Shown here one piece after another: positions 25,195 to 36,187 of a stretch of 64,000 bases of DNA (the first letter of the stretch is position 1; each line of letters begins with the position of its first letter). Both the position numbers and the translations under genes were made by a program. Source of the DNA: Seriola aureovittata (lineage: Eukaryota; Chordata; Actinopteri; Carangiformes; Carangidae); contig NC_079376.1 of NCBI RefSeq assembly GCF_021018895.1, positions 15,377,001-15,441,000 on the forward strand, read 5' to 3'. The notes beneath the pieces are model-generated. The model ran no database searches. It was not told where the DNA came from and saw only the letters and a list, made by a program, of their open reading frames with translations.

Positions 25195-25400
25195 CCAATT
25201 TGACCCCGATCACCCGGGTCCTGCTGCCGGTGGAGGTGTTTGGTTTAGGCACTGGGCGCGCGCCGGAGGAGGAGTTGATAGTGTGGCTGCGGTGTGTGGC
25301 AGTTAAGCGGCGCGCTCAGACATACAGAGCCACACCACCACCACCACCACAACCTGGAGACACCACTTCCACAGTGCGCTGTGCTCAGCCGGGGATGTGA
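25195..25400. promoter_or_regulatory. CpG-rich patch, candidate distal promoter or first exon
   Basis: This is the clearest CpG-dense patch in the upstream flank. It contains gggcgcgcgccgg, aagcggcgcgctc and a CAC/CCA triplet stretch, amid AT-rich surroundings; a second small CpG cluster (gcgcgcgcgg) follows near 25596. A donor-like AAG|GTACAC occurs near 25417. Human ESRRB is known to have distant untranslated 5' exons, so this could be a promoter of the gene, but nothing in the sequence proves transcription or its direction. Confidence 0.3.
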
Positions 25401-27620
25401 CATGACTTGTCCGAGTAAGGTACACTATACATTCATCGTCAGCCGTAGTTTCTCTTCCTGTTACACATGCCAGACATAGTACTTTGTTTTTTTTCCCTGC
25501 TCTGTGTTCTTATTTTCAATTTGAAGATTTTTTCATTTTTATCCTGTTTTAAATTTAGCCTTGACGCACCTGTAGCTGTACTGTAAATTACATCAATGCG
25601 CGCGCGGTTTAGCTCTAATTGAGGCATGTGCAGTGCACGCGGACCTGCAACACTGTACCTATTCCTCTGGGAATGGTGACTGAGTTACGTTATCGATTTG
25701 ACCATTACTGTACGCATGAAAAGGTTAAACATAACGAGTCTAAGGGCCTGTGTTGTCTGATTATGACCAGAGAAATTCTGAGGTTAAACTGTTTCATGCA
25801 GATCACTAACCATGCAGATTTATTTTGCTAATTCTTTTTTTTTTTTTTTTTTTTTTTAAGTGCAAATTTAAGGATGCTAGGTTAGGAGCTTTCATGCTCT
25901 TTTTCCCATACCAAACCTGTTCATATGACCAGGAAATTACATGTAGCTTAAAAATTAACTTGTCAGTAAGAGAGTTGATTAAAACAACACTATCTTTATT
26001 AACCATCAGAAAGCTGAGGCTTCATGTTGCTCAACTGCCTCAGTGTTAGTTAAACTTCAGCCCCATGTAAATTGGAATACCCTGGTTGATGTCATGTGTC
26101 TTGAGTTCTTTAAAACTGCTGTTTGATCAGTGGAGTCATTCTTCTTTCATGACACTAACAGATGTAATTTTATCAGTCTTGCATACAACAATACAAGTCA
26201 CTACGGGTGACTACTGCTTAAAGCCACTGCACTTCGCTTAAGTAACTTAAAATGACTGTTTTCTTATTTTGACAAACTAATTTTCTATAGCGTGTTTTCT
26301 AATTGCAGCACTACACATATATTTAAACACACATGTACATGTGTGCTGTACAGAGTGAATAAAAGCAGATTTGTGTGATGCCATAAAAAACAGAGATCCC
26401 AATCATTAAAACAAAAATTAAAGTAATTAGCTACATGTTATAGTAGCTAGATCAACACAGACCTTTGTTCAGGTATTGCACTAACTTTGTCATGCCACAT
26501 GTGATGGAGTGTTTGCCCAGCGCAGCACTATTCTTTATTTGTATCAGATCCCTTCCTGTCAAATCAACTGTCATACGCCGTGATTTTTTCATAACAGAGC
26601 TGATAAGAAGCAATGATAGCAGCAGCAGGGCTTTCATAGCTCACACTGCGTGACAAAAGTCTTTGGTGTCAGTCGAAAGCCTTACAAGGCCAAAGGAAAA
26701 TATGCAGAAATGTATAATATATCAAATGGAAGCAGTTATCAACATGAAAAAAGTACACAGGCTAGATACCAGGGTAATATTGCAGTGTGTCATGAGAGAG
26801 TATCACCTCTTGTGATTTTCTGTCTGGTTGTAACTTAGTGTCTAAAACAATGCTGGATCAGCTGTTACTACTACTAGGATGTGAGTTGACTCATTTGACA
26901 CAAAATTAGGAATTTAAAGTTAAAGTATTTTACATCCCCAATGGGATAGATAGATTGTTTTACTACAGCTTGAAGCTACAGATTTGAATTTTTAATTATA
27001 TTGAAATTCTATTTACTAGTGTCTGTAATGAAGTACAATATACAGTAAACTTTGTGTCCTGTTTGTGCCTTGTGAAATGTAGAACCATGTTTTGTTTTGT
27101 TTTTTTAAGGTTTTTGTTCCGTATTTAGTGCAGTGTTGTTTATAAGTCCGAGAACCTTGTTTGATAGTTGATTTTATTTCTCTCTAAGGAATTAAACTGA
27201 CAGGTGTTTGAGTTGGCATCAATCTTAATTGGATTTTCATTTATTTAGTCATTTGTGTTTGTCACAAAAAGAGACCAGATGCTGTGTGATCTGTGCCACT
27301 GTGGAGGCACTATTGCTGCACATCAATAGGCCTGTGATGATCAATAGGGATTGCGTGATGTTTTTGCATTGATTATAGAAACGTGAGCCGATGAATGGAA
27401 CCGGATTCCTCTCCGGGGGTTATACTGTTCCTGTTCAGCAGAGAAAGCTGGAGAGCAGCAGAGCGACCTATAACACACCTTTTTGCATGACTCTGCTGGT
27501 AGATCTCGACTCCTCCTCACTCACTCATATTTTTACTGAAGTAGCTGAAGACCGTTGTTCAGGCACCTCGTGAGTTTCTGAGAAGTGGTTCAAGCTGCTG
27601 TTTCTTTCTGCTTGATTCAG
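25401..27620. other. Non-coding flank
   Basis: No gene seen. Contains T23 at 25835-25857 and a short LINE-tail-like phrase near 26930-26965 (catccccaatgggatagatagattg) too small to classify. Confidence 0.5.
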
Positions 27621-27670
27621 CCAAGTGTCAGCCATTGTCGGACTGCTCATTTCTCCAATAAGATGCCATG
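27621..27670 (+). other. Possible small alternative 5' exon of esrrb
   Basis: A strong acceptor-like stretch (tgctgtttctttctgcttgattcag, ending 27620) is followed 50 nt later by the near-ideal donor CATG|GTAAGC at 27671. The 50-nt piece ends ATGCCATG, so joining it to exon 2 at 43334 would give Met-Pro-Trp and then the open LLNRM frame in phase. The ATG has A at -3. No homology supports it, and phase fits by chance one time in three. Confidence 0.2.
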
Positions 27671-28699
27671 GTAAGCTCTGTTCTTATAATGTGGGGATAC
27701 AGTAACATGGAGACCCTCACTGACTGTGAAATGGTATCTGCATTCTCGGCATTCTTACTGAGCTTGATCAACAGTGAAACACAGGCGGTTCTAAAGCTGG
27801 GGTTAGAGAAGACAGAGCTGGATTTTCCGCTGCTTTAGAAGCTGATGGGCTTCCAGAATATGAGTTATGGCTTGAGATCATCTCTCACAGGTGGTGAAAG
27901 GTTCACAATGGTCCCTCACATGTAGCACCCGCAAATGGAGCTAGTGGCACAGCTCAATAAATACATTTACTGTCCTTAGTGGTTTGAAAGCTATTGGTTT
28001 TTGAAAGTGAAGTGCTGCAGATCCACTAGACTGCTCGCAGGAACTTCTATAGTGTGGCTTAGGCTGGTGTCAGATTTTACTTTATGATGTGGTATATAAC
28101 AGTACAGGCTCCATTTTGATCACTTAAAATGCATATATTTGACAGTAAGTTTTTTTTTTTTTTTTTTTTTTTTTAATCTTCAGAGTCAAGTTCTGGGATT
28201 TCAGCTGCTTGGTAAAGTTCTCTGTTGTTGTGTGGAGTAAAATTGCTTTGGCTTTCCTGAGGCTTTGTTTGAAATCATTGCAGTGAACGTATACTAATGC
28301 AAGCATACAAAGAAAGATGTAGAAACTACGAGAAAGTGAATATCTCTATAAAATCTGAAAATTGTAAATGAACAAAGATAATTTGCTTTGATATTAAATA
28401 CAATGAATATTACATTTTCTACAACTCAGAACAGAAAGCTTTTATTTAAGCTTTTTATTATTATTTCACAAATGCCTCATTACAGTCTCTGACTCTGACA
28501 GTCCCCTACTTCTATTTATTTTCTGCATTTATTTTTTATTTTAGCATCCAATATTGCACAACTCTCTTAATTTAATAGAGATGGAAACTTTGTGTGTTGA
28601 CTGTTGTCTGAGTTGCATCTCTGTTGTTCATGTGATTGGTTGTTTTGTCTATGTGTGTGAGCCATGTGTGGTGTGCGTACGTGTGTGTGTGTATTGTGC
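27671..28699. other. Non-coding stretch upstream of the promoter region
   Basis: Contains T25 at 28150-28174. AT-rich otherwise; no exon recognised. Confidence 0.5.
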
Positions 28700-29362
28700 A
28701 TAGCAGAGTGTGTGAGTGAGCGTTTGGATCCCTCCTCCCCGGTGCTCCGCCGGCCCCACTGTCGCTTTAAGTCCTGCCCCTCGGAGCCAGCCAACAGCAG
28801 CTGTTCCATATTCATCAAGCCCTTGAGTCTTAAAGAGCCCTATCCCGACCATGGAAAGAGTCATTCCTCTTGCTCGCGCTCTCATGCTCTCTCCATCTTA
28901 GCGCTCATCCCGCTGCTGCCTGCGCTTCTCGCTCGCTCACTCGCTCTCTCTCTCTTGCTCGCTCTCTCTCTCTCTCTCACCCCCCTTTACCTCTCTGTCT
29001 GTCTGTCCCTCCCCCCTTCACTCTCTCACTCTCTCTCTCTCACTCTCCCTCTGTCATACACCCGCATTCACTTACATACACTCAGACACACACTCTTAAT
29101 CTCTCCCCCACACACATATATATATATATATATATACATAAACACACACACACACATACACAACACACATGCTCACGCACACACGCGCCCACTCAATCCA
29201 TCAGAGTCCAACATACCTGTGCAGGCTGGGGGGTGCGGTGCTGGAGGGGCTTTTCGGCAGCGTTGTCTCTGAGGGTGCTCTGCTGTCATTTAGGGAAGAA
29301 GCGGGTCTCAATTGTTTTCTCTTTCCTCTTCCTCTCATTCCTGGAATGCTAAAACTGGACTG
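28700..29362 (+). promoter_or_regulatory. esrrb: Probable promoter / 5' UTR region of the long esrrb transcript
   Basis: This segment lies directly upstream of the exon-1 start. It contains a CpG-containing GC-rich patch (about 28735-28800, with a CCAAT-like gccaac and a cagctg E-box), then a long CT-rich tract (about 28940-29060), CA repeats and a short TA run (about 29116-29136), and finally pyrimidine-rich sequence to the ATG. It carries upstream ATGs at 28664, 28870, 29169 and 29346 that open frames ending at 29272, 29352, 29363 and 29363, which would be expected to lower translation if transcribed. The transcription start cannot be placed from sequence. Part of it could be intron: the acceptor-like ctgtcatttag at about 29293 might instead start an exon. 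Confidence 0.45.
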
Positions 29363-29363
29363 A
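29346..29363 (+). CDS. Short upstream ORF (MLKLD) whose stop overlaps the exon-1 start codon
   Basis: ATG at 29346 is followed by four sense codons and TGA at 29361-29363; the A of that TGA is the first base of the receptor ATG (TGATGG). A longer frame opening at 29169 ends at the same stop. The stop-start overlap is the arrangement used in termination-reinitiation, but five codons with this layout can also arise by chance. No function is claimed for the peptide. Confidence 0.3.
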   Translation: MLKLD

Positions 29364-29412
29364 TGGACATTTCAGAACTTTGTCTTCCAGACCCTCTCAG
29401 CTATCATAACCA
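29363..29412 (+). CDS. esrrb: esrrb coding exon 1: alternative N-terminal extension (residues 1-16 plus 2 nt)
   Basis: The sequence reads MDISELCLPDPLSYHN followed by CA, then the donor CA|GTAGGT at 29413. The two leftover bases join the first G of exon 2 (43334) to make Gln17, followed by LLNR and then the exon-2 methionine. The exon-2 frame is therefore open upstream of its own ATG in exactly the right phase. The result matches the pattern of the ERR-gamma N-terminus (MDSVELCLPES..., later LLCRM), and from memory some mammalian ERR-beta isoforms carry a very similar leader. The start ATG at 29363 has C at -3 and G at +4, a moderate context. It overlaps by one base the stop of a short upstream ORF. 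The exon is too short to call without the homology, but homology, donor and phase all agree. It lies about 13.9 kb upstream of exon 2. Confidence 0.85.
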
Positions 29413-32400
29413 GTAGGTGCACCTTGTTTCTTTCTTTCTTTCCTTCTTTCACTTCTCCTTTTAACCCCTCTGTTGTGATGCAGTTTTATTTCCTTGCTGT
29501 CTTTCTTTTTTTCTTTTTTCTTTTTCCTGTTATTCTTTTTTTTTTCCTCACCTGCTCCTTTAACAGTACCTGGTCTTGTTTTATGTTTCTTGAATCCTAC
29601 TAGTCTAGGCACTGAACTTTTTTCCTGTTTTAGCAATGATGTACTTTTCTTTTTCTCTCTTCATATACCCTCTCAAACCTCCTCACCCTCTTAAACATAC
29701 ACTTTCTCTTGATTATTGTTTTAAGGGCTTTTAAATCACATAGGGACTGACTGTATAGAGTAACAGGGCAGGTGCAACTGTGCATGTGTGTGTATATGTG
29801 TGTAGATTTATTGTGTGAACACATCATGTATGCCAGTCTTTATAAATTTAATTCAGAGCATGGCTGATTGATTTAGCTTTCCCCTCTGCAAAGTGTGTAT
29901 TTTATTTTTTTTCTTAAGGAATTTTGGGTGCCTGTCCACTTGGGTTAGGAGCTTGTTTGCTGATGGCTTTGTTCCTAGATCGGGCCGCCCAGGGAGAATG
30001 AGAATAATATTTTAAGCAGATGAGATTAACATGAATCCACGGAATTGGAGAGGATAAATTACACACTGTAATATTTGCAGCCAGGGAAAGACAAATAAAA
30101 GGACCCTGTAACCTCAGTGAGCTGGCAGGTCTGTCCCAGCCAGCGGCACGCGAGGCAAGCTGCTGTCTCAACATCCCCTGGCTACTGGGACAGTCTGGGC
30201 TTACACCGTCCTAGAACTTTGCAAATCCATCAATACCTTACATTTGACTCAAAATAAATTGTATTATGTTGAGGGAAATATTTAATTTTTGTTTTATGTT
30301 TTATTGGAAACAGGTTATTGGGACAATATTAATGTTTTTACTGCAATACATCTCTGACAATGTGTGAAAAACCCAGACTAAAACATTGGGCTTGTTCAAA
30401 GATTTGTTGCAATATATAGATAATTTTTATATCAGTCTTTAATATTTTCAATAGATATTATTGATGAAGTCCTATATATGCAGAAGTTGTGATTTGTGGA
30501 AAACCAGTCAGATGTTTAAAGACATTTTAGTCCCTCAATGCATTTAGATAATTTTATTTTTCTACTGCAGTGTTTGCTGAGAAATTTCTAGAAAATTGTT
30601 CCAAATGACATCCTGCATTCTTATTATATGTGTGTGTTCTTGCAACTGATCTTTCATGTGCTTAGGCTACTATTATTCCATTTCATCATAATCAAACAGT
30701 ATACTTTTAAAACATTCATTAGATTTTAAAGCAATACAGGCAGTGAAAAAAATCCTTCAAAGAAAATGGTTCAGTGCAAAGCTAGAGAGCTGAATCCTGT
30801 TAGTGTGTAGTGCTTTACTGCACCGATTTGTTTATAAAACTTTACAAAACTTCTTCTAAACATTAATATCTTAGACATATATGTAATATTTTTTTTCTAA
30901 GATGTATTATACAAGTTCACTTTTTCTCAGGTACACCATGATATAAAATTCCACATACAACAGTAAGTGGGTATTTCTGTAACATGTCAGATATTATCAG
31001 TTCAAGTGTATTTATATTTTTCATTGTAGTACATCTCTAAATTAGAAGACACAACTAATATTTAGTTTTTAAGCAGTTCTTTCATCACTCTACCATTTCT
31101 GTAAATTAAACACATTTAAATATGTGATTATCGTTAGATTTTAGGAGACATTGAGCTTTTTCATTTTTGAATCATTTTCCCTACAAATGCAGTTTCCATC
31201 AAATATAGAATCATATTCATTGCCACCAGGAGAAACATTATTAAACATTTAAACTTTTCTTCTTCATGTTCAACTATGTTGCAAATCATTTGTTTGAAAC
31301 ATGTTGTAGTTTCAGTTGATGTTGTCTCCCTTTAGATAATCTGACAAATTTCCGAAAAGTATTTCTATATTAATTTGACACTTATATAATATTCACTAGT
31401 CAATTTATCAAATATGAAAAAATTAATTACTAAAATTGTACATGTCAATTACTTCAGTAATATATTGAAGTTAATGTTTATATTTGTTAATTTATTTTTT
31501 TCAAGAACACCACAGTAATAATAGAAGTGCAATATTTTTATAGGCTTAGTGATCATGTTCAATTATTTGGAATTTGTACATAATAAAAGGAAATACTGAT
31601 TAATATGTTGTATTTTTGTGTCCATATTCATGATATTTTATTATTATGGATACATGTAACATTTAACAAACCAATGAAAAGAGCATTTCCTCTTTCAAAT
31701 CTGAGATGTGAACAGGTGTTTGATGTATAAATAACTTCAGTCATTTACTGTAGATGTGTTAAGTGTTTAAGCAGTGTGTTAAGTTTAAACGTTTTTAGAC
31801 AAAATGTGTGTCTAACAATTTTTTTTTCTTACTCCTAAACTAAAAATTTGTTACAACAACTTATGTAGAAATGATCATAATAAATTTGTTATTTCCTGAT
31901 TACTTGTCTACTTACCAACAGTTAGTTATTTGTGGGATCTCTCCAGCGTTGGCCTGAGTCTACTGTTAATTTTGGTTCAGCAGTGGCTCTCTTCTGCTAA
32001 TTGTACAGCGGTATTTGCAGCCCCTCACTGAGGGCTGGATGTGGCCGTGATGCTTGGTTGAGAGGATTATGAGGATTGTATGTGCTCCATGTAATTAGCA
32101 CAGCACTGTTGTGGAATCGTTGTATTATACACTCTATAGATTGACATGAGGGCATCGCCACTGCCTGGGAATTAGATTGAAACAGAGTTTTGTCCTCAGA
32201 ATAGAGAGACACGCTCTTCTTGTCTCTTTGCAGACTAGCAATATTTAAATTTGTGGTTGCATGTAAGTTACTACCAAATATTGAGATTTTTACTGGTTTT
32301 ATTGGAACTGTATTTGCTCATGTTGTATTTGTTCATTACCTTTTATATGTGCCCCATTACGCTCCACCTCTTATTTAGTTTTTGACTTGTTTAATGCTAA

Positions 32401-34957
32401 ATATCTCTTGGCTCATGCAGCGAGACAAGTCATTTACTGTATGAGTCTGACAGGCTTATTGTTGATCTTGTGTTGCAGTGGCTGTTCGCGCCACTCAGAA
32501 GTCAGCCAATGCTGAAGACTGTCAGTTTAAATTCCTCTGTGCTTGCTTGAAAACACACACGGTCTGAGCGGCAGTGAATTGAGATGTGACTTCTCTCTTC
32601 TTCTAAATGTTCCATCAACACCCTTGCTTTCCTTAAGCCCTGGCAGAGCCACTGCTATAAACTAACTAGCCTATCCAATTTCCCTTCATGAAATAAGAGC
32701 TTTTTAATGTATTTTTTAGAGGAGCAGAAAGAAGTTAGCACACAATGATGAATTAGATTTCAATTTATTTGACTTCATTCCCAGCTTGCTGCATTAGAGC
32801 CTGCAAACACCCATCTCTAGCAGTTCGTCCGCCTGATTCTTATTAGGTTTCAGAAAACAAGGCGAGGGAATTGCATTAGTGTATCTTAAGTTAAAAGCTC
32901 TTTGCTCTTTGACCAAGTGTTTCATTGTTATTGGGTTAATCAGATTTTTGCTGTCTTCATGGAGATGCTATCGCAGGCTAGAGGCAGTGGTGGGTAACCA
33001 AAGCAGCCGTGCACAGACACTATCCAGATGGGATCAGCTTACGGTAATTTGGTTTCAGAATACATTACCAGAAGAGGCTCCTGACCGAGAGTGGCCAAAC
33101 CGTTATGAGGCAGGAGCTGGTGGCCTCTGTAGCTGCAGTGTCCAGCCCAGCTGACCAGCCAACCCACCTGTCCCACTCCTCATTTCCGAGAGCTTTTAGG
33201 AGGTGTTGGGATGTGTGCCTTTTTAAAGAGAACCTAATGTTTTTAAATTAAATTTGTCACCCAATTCTAAATACCTCTTCCTTGTACCAACAGGGCTTTG
33301 TTGTCCAATTCATTAGAGAGATTCCTGAGTCCACTGGCCACGCTGGAGCCCTCTCATTTCTGGTATCTAGTATCATTACTTTCACTGTAAATATGTCACT
33401 CAGCTCAGGCTGAGAGGGGGGAGGGTGGAGCATGTTGTCCCTCTCCAGGCCAAATGGGGATGCAGAGTATATTGACACTCTCTGGATGTTCACTATTCTG
33501 TAGCTCCAAAGGTATTTGGGTTCATACTTGTTAGCACTTAGGCTGTCTTTTAGCTGAGCTGCCACATTAAACCCCACCCTTGGGTGATTTACTCCCTAGG
33601 TAATTAATTGGGAAATAAGAGTAAGAAAAGCATGCAACATTCAAACTTGTTCTGTTTTAAAAATCTGGCTTATTCTTTTTTTGTATTTATTCATCTGGAG
33701 TCCAAGTGCTCTCTATTCAGAAATCTGTGTCAAAATAGTCATATTGTAAGTTAACTTTTCTCTTTTCATAACAACCAACATGGCATAGATCTCATTATGG
33801 AAAGTATTTTATATACATTTCTTTTTAAATATTATTGTTCAGTTTTGGAAGATTTTCCTGTTATTGTAACATGCTGTCTCTTGAGACTCCATCTGATGTT
33901 TGGCATTTACACCTCTCGGTGATTAGCCACCATGCCTCTTTGGCTATTTCACAACATCCACCCGCGCAGAAACCACGAGCCGCCACCGCACGCGTCCCTC
34001 CTGATTTCTCGTCCATGGTAACCTTGGACACCTCCACTGCAGTGTGAGAATCTGTTTAAAAATAACCAGGTCCATTAGTCTAGAAGGATAATGCTAGCCT
34101 ACGTGGGCTCTCATGCCCTTGTGGCAGCAGAGTGCTATCACTGACACGGTGCGTCAGCACTTCTTCCTGTTGCTCCACATTGAAGGGCTCCTCTTCATTT
34201 ACACACACATGCATTCATGCACGTATGCACACACACACATACCATAGAATACAGAAGTTGAGAAAAGTAACTGAGTCAAGAAAAGAGCTGTTAACATGGT
34301 AATGCTCTTGACAAAATACTGTAAACTGCAGTAGAGCAATAAATTAGTCACAAGAAGACATCGAACTGAGAACACTAAAAGTAAAGTTGAGTAAAGTTTC
34401 ATACAGTTGTACTCATTAGTATTTTTGTGACATCTTCCCTCACTCACAACAGGTCTACCACCTCTTTGAAGCAAATTCTAGGTCCATTAATTCACACTTG
34501 GTAAGAAAATGTGATGTAAGGTGGGTAACTATATGGGTGTTTATCAGTGAAGGCTATTGGTATTGAGCGGCCAGTTGTTTGAAGGTTATGTTTCGAAACA
34601 GTAATTGAAATGCAAAATAACATTAGGATCGATGGTTAGCTTTGTTTATTTATGAAATCAATATTGAAACCGTCCATCACTGTGGCAGCTCTGATTCCCA
34701 CTGACAGCTTCACCAAGTCTTCTCTGCATGGCCTGGGTGAGCCTTGCACTCATTACAGCTTTTAGACCAAGCACTCTTTTTAATCATCAGTCTGTTTGGA
34801 AGGCTGCAATCAAATGTTTCAGGCTCGTACATTCAAACACAGTCTGTAGTTGTTTGAAATAAAGCTGTGGGACATGCATCATCAACTGTTGAACACTGTT
34901 AAATTAAAAAGACTGATGCAGTTTGCATATTTAGCAGTGTTATGGGTGTGTCTTCGA

Positions 34958-34988
<31 letters not shown>

Positions 34989-35646
34989 TACTACTGCTCA
35001 TCCCTTATTTGCCCAAGGGAAGTAGATGTAACCAATAACCAGCCATTAACATTGCAGTGTGCAAAAAGCCAGCCATCATAGGCCTAGTTCCTCTGTGCTG
35101 AACAGCAATTTCTATTGACGTATTTGCTTCTTTTGACCCATGTCAAATATGCGTACTCATATTACAGAGGTAACAAAAATTCTGACATTTGAAAATTTTA
35201 TGTGCCTCAAACACTAAATTATGTGCTTGAAATCCCTTTTCTAGAAATCAGAACTGGATGGTCTTCAAAGCCAAACATGATTAATACATATTTGGCAGTG
35301 TGAAGATATAATTAATCAGTTTTACTAAGGCCTTTGAATTTCATTACTAACAGGATTAGCAGTGCTGTACAATTCAACATTAAAACACTGTTATTACTTT
35401 ATACACATTTTTTTTTTTTTTTTTTTAACTTTTTTGAAAGATGGACCATTATGTCGGTTTAAATCAGGATCAGCGTTTTCCAATGCAAATATGAAAGTGA
35501 AGTGACAATGAAATAGGAACTCAGGTTAGGTTCTGACTCCCCATTACAGAAAATGCTGATCATTAGAGACTAACTTGAGTAACCATGTTTCCCAACATCT
35601 TTACTTTTGTAATATAATAATGTTAACTGACAGATTTGTTAGATAA

Positions 35647-35648
<2 letters not shown>

Positions 35649-35710
<62 letters not shown>
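35649..35710. repeat. (GT)31 microsatellite
   Basis: 62 nt of perfect GT in intron 1. Confidence 0.98.
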
Positions 35711-35713
<3 letters not shown>

Positions 35714-36148
35714 TGCGCACCTTCCTGCTTGCTTAACTGCCTTCAAATTATACGACTTTGTTCTTATGTGTGTATTTGCCTGTTGGTCACAAACTATGCT
35801 GGTATTAAAATGCCTCCTTATGAGACCACCCCTGCAGCACTAAGTGTGATCGAATGGTCACATCGAGTGGCTGGTTGTTGAACCTGCCACTTGGAAAGTC
35901 TCTCCCTTCCTACCAGTACATCCGGTGACACCAGACGTGGTCGAGACTGAAATGTATGTTTAGATTGCCCCCCTGAAGGAGACGCATTAATTCAGGAGAT
36001 ATCCCCAAAGTTTAATTATTCCTGAATGGTGTGGTGGTGGTGGATACTACCGTATAAATCAGTTAGGCCCACCCGCCTTTTTATTACCAGCACTATTTAT
36101 GGGGAATGTGTGGCAGCTGGTAGAGATGAGCCTGTAAAAAGCTAGAGG

Positions 36149-36187
36149 CTATTGCTATGACTATGTCAGACATAGTCATAGCAATAG
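36149..36187. repeat. Near-perfect 39-nt palindrome (19-nt arms, 1-nt centre)
   Basis: Left arm CTATTGCTATGACTATGTC at 36149-36167, centre A, right arm exact reverse complement at 36169-36187. It lies in intron 1 in ordinary surrounding sequence. Confidence 0.97.

Noticed and set aside
28664..29272. 202-codon open frame, rich in Ser and Leu
   Set aside because: It is the translation of CT- and CA-rich low-complexity DNA in the probable 5' UTR; treated only as a possible uORF.
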